Shown here: one piece after another, positions 25,698-33,065 of the stretch
How positions within the stretch are numbered: position 1 is the first letter of the stretch
How the letters are laid out: every line of letters starts with the position of its first letter
Assembly (NCBI GenBank): GCA_011390365.1
Contig: JAABSM010000009.1
Span: 1-64,000, forward strand
Direction: 5' to 3'
DNA length: 64,000 bases
Source of the DNA: Gammaproteobacteria bacterium
GTDB lineage: Bacteria; Pseudomonadota; Gammaproteobacteria; Chromatiales; Chromatiaceae
Notes under the pieces: model-generated
Told to the model about the DNA's origin: nothing
Database searches by the model: none
The model's input: only the letters and a program-made list of their open reading frames with translations
Program-made: the position numbers and the translations under genes

Positions 25698-26522
25698 TCA
25701 GTCGCTCTTGGCGGCGGCCTTGAGGTGAATGGGGCCCAATGGTTCGGTCTGTACGATTTCGACCAGCGATGCCTTGAGCAGTTCCAGCATCGCCAGAAAG
25801 GTGACGACCACGCCGAGTCGCCCCTCCTCCAGGGTAAAGAGCTCGACGAAGGGGGTGAAGCGCTCGCTGTTCAGGCGTTCCAGCACGATCCCCATCCGTT
25901 CGCGTACCGACAGGGGCTCCATCTCCACCTGATGGCGGGTGAACATGTCGGCGCGTCGCAACACCTCGCCCAGGGCGCTCAGCAGCTCCTTCAGATCGAC
26001 ATCCGGCGGTGGCTTGGCGCGGCCGATGGGCGGCGGCTCAGCGCGGGCGGCGAACAGCTCTCGCTCCATGCGCGGCAGTTCATCGATCTCCTCCGCCGCC
26101 TGCTTGAAGCGTTCGTACTCCTGCAAACGCCGCACCAGTTCGGCGCGAGGGTCTTCCTCATCCTCTTCCGCTTCGCTGCGGCGGGGCAGCAGCATGCGGG
26201 ATTTGATCTCCGCCAGCATCGCCGCCATCAGCAGGTACTCCGCGGCCAGTTCCAGGCGCAGATCCTTCATCAGCGCCACATACTCCATGTACTGCTCGGT
26301 GATGCGGGCGATGGGGATGTCCAGGATATCCAGGTTCTGGCGCTTGATCAGCCACAGCAACAGGTCCAGGGGCCCCTCGAAGGCCTCCAGGAACACCTCC
26401 AGCGCATCCGGCGGGATGTAGAGATCCTCCGGCAGTTCGCGCAGGGGTTCGCCGCGAATTCTGGCGTAGATGGGCGGGGCGCAAACGGCGACCGAGTCGC
26501 TTTGGGTTGCGGGTTGGTTCAT
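25698..26522 (-). CDS. scpA: Segregation and condensation protein ScpA
   Basis: The kleisin subunit of the SMC complex (274 aa). The N-terminal FEGPLDLLLWLIKRQNLDILD motif is diagnostic, followed by YLLMAAMLAEIKSRMLLP; the acidic linker and C-terminal winged helix (EGRLGVVVTFLAMLELLK) follow. The start overlaps the upstream methyltransferase-like gene by four bases. Confidence 0.94.
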   Translation of the reverse strand: MNQPATQSDSVAVCAPPIYARIRGEPLRELPEDLYIPPDALEVFLEAFEGPLDLLLWLIKRQNLDILDIPIARITEQYMEYVALMKDLRLELAAEYLLMAAMLAEIKSRMLLPRRSEAEEDEEDPRAELVRRLQEYERFKQAAEEIDELPRMERELFAARAEPPPIGRAKPPPDVDLKELLSALGEVLRRADMFTRHQVEMEPLSVRERMGIVLERLNSERFTPFVELFTLEEGRLGVVVTFLAMLELLKASLVEIVQTEPLGPIHLKAAAKSD

Positions 26523-27172
26523 TCAGGTATCCGTATGCGAAAGAACGGCTTGTCCACGCCAATCCGCTCGGCCCGGGTGTTGAGGGTCGCGGCCCAGCGC
26601 TCGGCGATCTCCCGTTCCGCGTCGCGGGCGCCGTCGTCCAGCAGGATCGTCCCGCCCGGCTGCAAGCGTTCGCCCATGACCGGGACCAAGCCATAGCGGT
26701 TGTAGGGGGCCTGGTGTGCCGCGGGGCCATCGCAGGCGACCACGCCAAAGCGTTTCGGGAGTCGCTCCAGCGGCACATCATACCACCGGTACCCGTCATA
26801 GTCCCGAATTGGCGCGTAAACCAAGGTCAGGTTGGGCAAGGCGAGCCTGTCGGCGAGCGCGGCGATGTGCTTCGCCCAGGCCTCGTTTTCCTCCAGAGTC
26901 CAGAGCTTGAGGCCATGGCGGAGCGCGTGATCGGCGATGATCAGGCTGCTAAGCCCCGCACCACACTCGAGAATGGGGCCAGTGGCGGTCTCCACTGCCT
27001 CCAGACACCCCACCAGATACTCCTTCCAGGCGGCCCAGGTGTGGTTTCCCCAGGCATCGATCAGCCCGTCCAGGGTGGTATGTCGTTCTCGCGTCGCCGC
27101 GGAGAGCTCATGAAAAGCGGCGAACCGGGTAAAAAATCGCTCGGGATCGCTGGGAAAGCTGTCGGGTGGCAT
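26519..27172 (-). CDS. Class I SAM-dependent methyltransferase-like protein, substrate unknown
   Basis: A 217-residue protein with a Rossmann motif I, GPILECGAGLSSLII (about residues 66-80), an acidic residue at the end of the next strand (LWTLEEN) and a later GGTILLDDGARD strand. This suggests a class I methyltransferase of the small O-methyltransferase-like type. No substrate motif is recognised. It overlaps scpA by four bases, so the pair is probably co-transcribed, although the functional link is unclear. Upstream is a 193-bp gap facing the TonB receptor gene. Confidence 0.6.
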   Translation of the reverse strand: MPPDSFPSDPERFFTRFAAFHELSAATRERHTTLDGLIDAWGNHTWAAWKEYLVGCLEAVETATGPILECGAGLSSLIIADHALRHGLKLWTLEENEAWAKHIAALADRLALPNLTLVYAPIRDYDGYRWYDVPLERLPKRFGVVACDGPAAHQAPYNRYGLVPVMGERLQPGGTILLDDGARDAEREIAERWAATLNTRAERIGVDKPFFRIRIPE

Positions 27173-27389
27173 GGGGAAAGGGTCGGGTTGCTGAAGTCAG
27201 GAGCGGATAATGCGACCACGAAAAATGGACGTCAAGTTTGCATGCGTCGCTGATTTGGCGTGCGTTCGTCGTGAAAACGATTAGATACGATTCAAATAGA
27301 GAGGTTTACCGTGACGGAATGTTGTATGACGGCCGCTTTGAGACTATTCTTCGAAATTCGGATTTTTGAGAACTTGTCCAGGTTCTCTC

Positions 27390-29702
27390 ATGGAGTTGCG
27401 TGGTTTCGGGATGCGTGTTGAAGTGACGGGTAATATCGGAAGGAAACAGGGTTTTGGTGCAGTCTCGCTGGAACGGCGCCCGGGCGCGCGAGCGATGCCC
27501 GGGCGGGTTGCGCTCTTCATGTTGGCCGTGTCGGGGCCATGTGCGGCGGCTTCAACGAGCGGGGAGGGGCTGGATCCCAATCGCTATATCGTCTACTCTC
27601 TTGCGGAATTGATGGCCGAGCCGGTATTCACGCCGACCAAGAGCGATAAACCCTATGCGGAGACGCCCGCGCGACTCCACCTGATAACCCGCCAACAGAT
27701 CCGCACCCGCGGCTATCGAAACCTGGTGGATCTGCTGGCGGATATCCCCGGCATCCATGTCCAGCGAGGCGGCGAGGAGAGCCGCTATAACGATATCACC
27801 ATTCGCGGCAACTTCGAGCACCGGCGCTTCGTCATCTTGCGGGACGGGGTGAGAATCGACGCACCCACCGGCGAAATGATGCAGGTCGCCGATAACTTTC
27901 CGCTCTATCACGCCGAGCAGGTCGAGGTGATGATGGGGCCGGCATCCTCGCTCTACGGTACCGACGCGTTTGGCGCGGTGATCAATATTCGCACGCGCGG
28001 CGGCGGTGAGATAGACGGCGGCGCCCTGGGCACTCGCATCGGTACCGATGGGTATCGCTATTCCCATTTCCTGGCGGGAAAGGAGATTGCCGAGAGCTGG
28101 TCGTTGGCGATGGGCGGGCATCTCCATGAAACCGGCGGCCTGCGCCTGATCGACGATTATCCCTCGTTGTTCCCCCGCACCCCAGCCATGGCCTGGGCAA
28201 CCGAGGTGATTGCGGAAAACGCGCGTGAGGATTACCAGGCGCCGACGGAGAGCGAAGGCCTGTTTGCCCGCGTCAACTACGGCGAGCTGCTGGAGTTGGG
28301 TTATCAGCACGCCGCATTCAGGTACAGCTCCTCGGTCGGCGTGCGCCCCGATTCGACCCGCTACACCGCGGATGCGGTGATCCATTCCGTGATGGACACC
28401 GTCTACCTCAAGCTGAAATACACCCTGGGCGACGACCTAGAGGCGTTGACCAGCATCGATTACTCCCTGCACAAGCTGGATCCCGAGTCCAATTTTCAGA
28501 ACAAGTACAGCAATTTCGAAAAGGGATACAAGTATTTCGAGGGCAGGCGCGCGGGTATTGAACAGCAGATCAACTGGCGCTTCGATGACGACCAGGTCAT
28601 CACCGCCGGTCTGGTGTACCAGGACTACTACTCGCTGCCGCGCACCGCCGATATGCCAGCGCCATACAATACCGCCCTCCCCCCCGACGCGCAGGGTATG
28701 TTCCACCCCAATACCGACGATACCATCCCCATTGAGTTCCTGGACTTCGACTACCGGAACTTGGCCGGCTATCTTCAGTGGCAGAGAGACTGGAGCGACC
28801 GCCTCTACACCATGGCGGGGTTACGTTATGACCGCCATTCGGAGTTCGGTCCTTCCTGGAATCCGCGCCTGGGGCTGATGTACCAGCTTGACGGAGACGA
28901 CAAGGTCAGGCTCTCCTACAGCGAGGCCTTTCGCGCCCCCTCCTTTTCCGAAAGCCATCTGATGTACGGCAACTTCAGTCGTTCGGCCGGCGCGTCGCCG
29001 CCCTACACCTCCAGTTTCTTCAGGATTCCCAACCATGACCTGGCGCCGGAGAAGTTGCGTACCCTGGAGCTGGGTTTCGAGCGACTCTTTCCCGGCGGCA
29101 GGCTCAATCTTGACCTCTACGTTACCGAGGTCAATGACATGATCTTTTCAAAGCCCCACGATACCCCGGTGCAATTTTTCGATGCCGCCTTGATGCTGGA
29201 GACCCATACGGCGGTCAACGCGGGCAACGCCCGAATGCATGGCTTGGATATCAGTGTCGAGTATCAGCGCAAGCTCAGCGCCGATCTGATGATGGAGACG
29301 TGGGGCGATTACAGCTATATCGACGGCTATCTACGCTACCCGATCGGAGGGGAGCGGGTCCATACCGACCTGCAATATGCCGCTACCCACAAGATTGGCG
29401 CGGGCATTACCCTCAACTACAACGGGCGGATCTTCCTGACTCCCAAGTTGAGGATCGTCAGCCCCACCATGACCAAGCAGGCGAGCGCGGGCTTTCCCCG
29501 TTCGCCCGGCTATGCTGTCGTCGACCTCCATGCGGGCGTGCGGAATCTGTTCGGTGTGTCGGGGCTTGCCGTCGAGCTGGACATTCTCAACCTGCTGGAC
29601 AAGCGATACTATAACGCCGGCGGCGTTGCATCCGATCACAACTTCGAGCGTAATCCACAGCCCCGCGGATCGTTTTTCCTTTCGATCTCCTACGACCTTT
29701 GA
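27390..29702 (+). CDS. TonB-dependent outer-membrane receptor
   Basis: A 22-stranded barrel with an N-terminal plug (about 770 aa). The plug shows LVDLLADIPGIHVQRGGEE, ITIRGNFEHRRFVILRDGV and VEVMMGPASSLYGTDAFGAVINI. The barrel ends with FFLSISYDL. The segment YSLAELMAEPVFTPTKS before the plug may carry the TonB box. The start is uncertain: TTG at 27366, ATG at 27390, 27411 or 27495. A signal-like helix (PGRVALFMLAVSGPCAAA) begins just after the last of these. The substrate is unknown; no transporter genes adjoin it. Confidence 0.88.
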   Translation: MELRGFGMRVEVTGNIGRKQGFGAVSLERRPGARAMPGRVALFMLAVSGPCAAASTSGEGLDPNRYIVYSLAELMAEPVFTPTKSDKPYAETPARLHLITRQQIRTRGYRNLVDLLADIPGIHVQRGGEESRYNDITIRGNFEHRRFVILRDGVRIDAPTGEMMQVADNFPLYHAEQVEVMMGPASSLYGTDAFGAVINIRTRGGGEIDGGALGTRIGTDGYRYSHFLAGKEIAESWSLAMGGHLHETGGLRLIDDYPSLFPRTPAMAWATEVIAENAREDYQAPTESEGLFARVNYGELLELGYQHAAFRYSSSVGVRPDSTRYTADAVIHSVMDTVYLKLKYTLGDDLEALTSIDYSLHKLDPESNFQNKYSNFEKGYKYFEGRRAGIEQQINWRFDDDQVITAGLVYQDYYSLPRTADMPAPYNTALPPDAQGMFHPNTDDTIPIEFLDFDYRNLAGYLQWQRDWSDRLYTMAGLRYDRHSEFGPSWNPRLGLMYQLDGDDKVRLSYSEAFRAPSFSESHLMYGNFSRSAGASPPYTSSFFRIPNHDLAPEKLRTLELGFERLFPGGRLNLDLYVTEVNDMIFSKPHDTPVQFFDAALMLETHTAVNAGNARMHGLDISVEYQRKLSADLMMETWGDYSYIDGYLRYPIGGERVHTDLQYAATHKIGAGITLNYNGRIFLTPKLRIVSPTMTKQASAGFPRSPGYAVVDLHAGVRNLFGVSGLAVELDILNLLDKRYYNAGGVASDHNFERNPQPRGSFFLSISYDL

Positions 29703-29738
29703 CTGATTCGCGATATCTCCGCTGAAATCGCCGCCGCG

Positions 29739-31421
29739 CTATTCCAGGGTAAACCACTGTACTTCGACGCGGCGGTTGGCGTCGCTATCGCCGCCGAGTG
29801 GCTCTTCCCAGCCGCGACCAACGATCTCGATGCGGCTCTCATCCAGCTTGGGGAAACGCGTCAGCAGTGCCGCGCGCACCGCCAGGGAGCGCTGTTTCGA
29901 CAGTTCTACCGCTTTCAGGCCCATGGAGCGTACCAGACCATCGCCTCCCTGACGGCGGAATTCATCGATCATCGCGTTGTCCACGTGACCACGCAACAGC
30001 ACCACCGAGCCGGGACTCACCTGCAGGAATTTCTTGATGGTATCCAGGTACTCCAGATTCTGGTTCGAGTCGCGCTCCAGCTCCGCCGAATTGGGCTGGA
30101 AGAAAAAACGGATATCCTTGCTAAGCAGCGCCTGTCCCTCCAGCGGCGCCTGACTGCCGGTGCGGATGGGGGCGATGGCGATTGTCTGCGACGCATAGCG
30201 GCGCGATTTGTCCAGCGAGTTCAGCGGGCCGAGTTCGGCGAAACGGTCGGCGTCGAGAGGGGTCCTGATCAGGTCGCCATAGACCTGTACCGCCGACTGA
30301 TAGATGCCGGAGAAGGAGCCCGCGGCGTCGATGGTGCCGGCGAAAAAGGCCAGGTTCTCCGGCAGATTGACCAGATGTACCCGACTCAGTTCATCCCGGG
30401 TATCCTGCTCGCTCCAGCCGAAGGCGGTTGCCACGGTCGCCAGGTGTTGCTCCGGTTCGTCCCGCAACAGCCGATTGCCCTCGATCACGCCATGCACGAT
30501 ACCTTGCAGCCAATCGGGATGTGCCTCGGCGAAGCCGCGGTTGACGGCGAGGACATCCGCCACGATCAGCAGATTGCGGTTAGAAGCGAGCACCTTGGCT
30601 TGGCCGTTGGAGGCGGCCACCACCTCCTCCGTACGCGGCGTCCAGCCGACACAGCCGTTGAGACGACCGCCGCCAGCCGCGATCTCCGCCGCGTAGGCGT
30701 CACAGGCGGTAAAGGCATCCTCGTAGAACACCAGCCCCATCTCAGCGCCGCCGGGGCGGGCATCCAGATCCCGCGACACCTTGACCGACACCCCCGCTTG
30801 TTGTGCCAGGTAGCGGATGAAGAACTCGCTTTCATTGAACTGGGAGGCGGCCAGCACCTTGCCCGTGAGCTGATTGATCGAGGCGATGCCCCGGTCCACC
30901 ACCAGCATGTCGGCGCCGCGGGAGTAGGCCAGTTGTACCGGCACGATCGCCTCGAAACGGCGGCCGAGCACCGCCAGGGCATCGGCGGTGGTCGCGGAAG
31001 CGGCATAGCGGCCATGGTTGAGGTTGGACCAGGCCTCCCCTTCGCTGATGGTCAGCTTGACCTGAAAATCGTACTCGCGGGCGAAGAAAGAGTCGGGATT
31101 GGGGGCCATGCCGCCGTTGGCGACGATCAGCCCCCCATAGCCGGCATACTCACTGATGTCGATCTCCACCACCTTTCCTTGCGGCACATTGGGGGCCGCG
31201 GCCAGCAACCGCGGCAAGTCGGGCAGTGGCTCGATCGGCACGGGCGCATCCGCGGGCGGCGCGGCGGTCTCCTCGGCCTGAAACGAGGTGGCGGCGGAGT
31301 CCGGCGACTGCTCCTGCTGGATCAGCCAGAAGCCCAGGGTGACCAGCGCCGCCGCCAGTACCAGGCTGATGATGACGCCCAGGGCACTGCCGCGCATGCG
31401 TCGCGCAGATGCATTATTCAT
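29739..31421 (-). CDS. Solute-binding-protein/OmpA C-terminal domain fusion
   Basis: A 560-residue protein. An N-terminal membrane anchor (about residues 13-34) is followed by a type 2 periplasmic binding domain (about 85-370: VNRGFAEAHPDWLQGIVHGV, GGAEMGLVFYEDAF). An OmpA-like peptidoglycan-binding domain follows (about 430-560: IRFFFQPNSAELERDSNQ, VVLLRGHVDNA, RIEIVGRGWEEPLGGDSDANRRVEV). It would tether a ligand sensor to the cell wall. AAGGA lies upstream of the ATG. The gene is convergent with the TonB receptor gene (36 bp between stops). No permease is nearby, so a transport role is doubtful. Confidence 0.78.
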   Translation of the reverse strand: MNNASARRMRGSALGVIISLVLAAALVTLGFWLIQQEQSPDSAATSFQAEETAAPPADAPVPIEPLPDLPRLLAAAPNVPQGKVVEIDISEYAGYGGLIVANGGMAPNPDSFFAREYDFQVKLTISEGEAWSNLNHGRYAASATTADALAVLGRRFEAIVPVQLAYSRGADMLVVDRGIASINQLTGKVLAASQFNESEFFIRYLAQQAGVSVKVSRDLDARPGGAEMGLVFYEDAFTACDAYAAEIAAGGGRLNGCVGWTPRTEEVVAASNGQAKVLASNRNLLIVADVLAVNRGFAEAHPDWLQGIVHGVIEGNRLLRDEPEQHLATVATAFGWSEQDTRDELSRVHLVNLPENLAFFAGTIDAAGSFSGIYQSAVQVYGDLIRTPLDADRFAELGPLNSLDKSRRYASQTIAIAPIRTGSQAPLEGQALLSKDIRFFFQPNSAELERDSNQNLEYLDTIKKFLQVSPGSVVLLRGHVDNAMIDEFRRQGGDGLVRSMGLKAVELSKQRSLAVRAALLTRFPKLDESRIEIVGRGWEEPLGGDSDANRRVEVQWFTLE

Positions 31422-31752
31422 GTCCTTTTCCTTAAAGTAATGGCTAAATAAATCATTTGTTTACGTGAGTAGTTGGCCAGCCTGTCGTCATGACCGGAGT
31501 ACACACCGGGCAAGGCCTTCGACCACCAGCATGCCGTTATTCTGAGGTTGTACGGCGAACCACGGCCGATCGGCACTGCCCGAAAAGGGCCAGAACCCCG
31601 GATGATGATTGGGTCATGCGGAGAAGGGGTCACCCCTCCGAAGCAGCCTCCCCTGTCGCAAACGGGCATGGGGTTACTGAACCTGCCATAAGGAATGCAA
31701 ATACCATTTACCTCTAAAACCACAAGTACTTCTTGGCGAAATGGGGAGAGGG
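31422..31752. other. 331-bp gap upstream of the SBP-OmpA gene
   Basis: No supported gene; a 101-codon minus-strand open frame here has no family features. A small TGCCC/GGGCA-type hairpin with a GAAAA loop lies near 31578. It could be a long 5' leader, but I recognise no riboswitch class. Confidence 0.4.
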
Positions 31753-32586
31753 CTAATTGTGTTCCCTCAAGTCGAACAGACTGGCATCCGGCGTCATCCG
31801 CGTCCCCCGGTTGATGCCGCCGAACAGCTCCTCCTGTTCGTCGAGCCAGCGACCGGCTTCGTTGAGAGAGGCGCTGATCACATCCACCGATTGGGCGACG
31901 CCTTCGGTATCGGCGGCCAACAAGGCGCGCTCATGCACCAGTGCCGCCTGTTGGCGGATACGGGCCAGCTCGGCCTCGACGATCTCCAGCCGGTGATGGG
32001 CATCGGCATGGGCCGTCAGCCGATCCCGAATCACCCGCAACTGCTCCTCCAGGCTTTCCCGCAACCGTGACGCAACGTCATCCCCCTCCAGCCGCTGCTC
32101 AAGCCGGCTGGCCTGTTGTTGCAACTCTCTCGCCTGGGCGCCCCCCTCATTCGCCACCTCGCCGATGCGCAGCCTTGAAGACAGCAATCGCAGATGCAGC
32201 CAGCACAGACGCGCCAGATCATCAATTTGGCTGGTGTTGCGCCCGGCCTCGGCCAGCCGCTTGGCCGCCAGGGTGCAGTAGGCCTCCAACGCCTCCTGCT
32301 CCCGCCGCTGCGCCTTGGGCAGTTGAGCCATCAACTTGTCCCGCTCCGCCCGCCAGCTTTGCTGATCAGCTTCGTTTTGGTGGTCGATGATCGCACGAAA
32401 CCGCTGGTTGGAAAGCAGCACCCCCAGATAGGCCACCTCCAGCCCGAGCCCGATCACCAACAGCCCCGGATGAACATAAAGGCCGAGCAACAAGGTTGCG
32501 GCGACACCAACCCAGTTGGGCGGCAGCGGCATGTCGAAGGGGCGGGCGTTGAACGCGGCCTTGAGATAGCGGAACCAGCGCTTCAT
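31753..32586 (-). CDS. Membrane-anchored coiled-coil protein, function unknown
   Basis: A 277-residue protein. The N-terminal part carries two close hydrophobic segments (about residues 24-58: WVGVAATLLLGLYVHPGLL and VIGLGLEVAYLGVLL). The rest is almost entirely Ala/Arg/Glu/Leu-rich helix predicted to form coiled coils. I do not recognise a domain family. It is transcribed toward the SBP-OmpA fusion 331 bp away, so the two may work together in the envelope. Confidence 0.6.
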   Translation of the reverse strand: MKRWFRYLKAAFNARPFDMPLPPNWVGVAATLLLGLYVHPGLLVIGLGLEVAYLGVLLSNQRFRAIIDHQNEADQQSWRAERDKLMAQLPKAQRREQEALEAYCTLAAKRLAEAGRNTSQIDDLARLCWLHLRLLSSRLRIGEVANEGGAQARELQQQASRLEQRLEGDDVASRLRESLEEQLRVIRDRLTAHADAHHRLEIVEAELARIRQQAALVHERALLAADTEGVAQSVDVISASLNEAGRWLDEQEELFGGINRGTRMTPDASLFDLREHN

Positions 32587-32936
32587 CGTACCCTTGCCTC
32601 GCAGCGTATCGAATCAGGCCAATCGCCGGGTTGACGGCAACACCGGCGGAACCTTGGAGTGAATGCCGAAGCCACGGTCGCGACAGGATGCGGATAGATT
32701 GTCACATTGCAATTCCCACGAGGTTGTTTGAGGCCTATCTTACCATGCACCTCTACAAATCCGGGTGGTTGCGCGCCCGGGGACGGAGGATCTCCAGTGA
32801 ACTTGACGGCGCCGCCGCTGTCAGTAATTCATAGTGGTTATAGGGCCAAGTTGGGTTTCAAGGGCCGCGGACGGATCGATACGGATCAATACACGGTTGG
32901 CGACGATACTAACCCGCAAAGAGGAAGGAGAGCCGC
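32587..32936. other. 350-bp divergent intergenic region
   Basis: It lies between the minus-strand coiled-coil gene and the plus-strand small ORF/ATPase unit, and should contain both promoters. No repeat of the families seen elsewhere and no clear promoter was found. Confidence 0.45.
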
Positions 32937-33065
32937 ATGCACTATCACGCCGAAACCGTCCAACGGGTGCTCGAAGCCCGGGACGCCACGGCCGCCGGCG
33001 GGGAGCCCCTGGGCCTGCTGAGCGTGATCGCCTCGGACAACAAATCAAATGGAGGACCATGGTGA
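32937..33065 (+). CDS. Small ORF (42 aa) coupled to the P-type ATPase gene
   Basis: It begins MHYHAETVQRVLEARD and ends with TGA at 33063, overlapping the ATPase start ATG at 33059. A strong AAGGAG lies seven bases before its ATG. The peptide is soluble and Ala/Glu-rich with no recognised domain. It could be a leader peptide coupling translation to the ATPase, a small regulator, or the relic of a longer gene. Confidence 0.5.
   Translation: MHYHAETVQRVLEARDATAAGGEPLGLLSVIASDNKSNGGPW

Noticed and set aside
27240-27330. Fur box before the TonB receptor
   Set aside because: Only a loose ACGATT direct repeat is visible; it lacks the dyad of a Fur site.
31590-31710. Riboswitch-like leader before the SBP-OmpA gene
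   Set aside because: Some paired GC blocks exist, but no consensus of cobalamin, TPP, SAM, c-di-GMP or other known classes could be matched on either strand.
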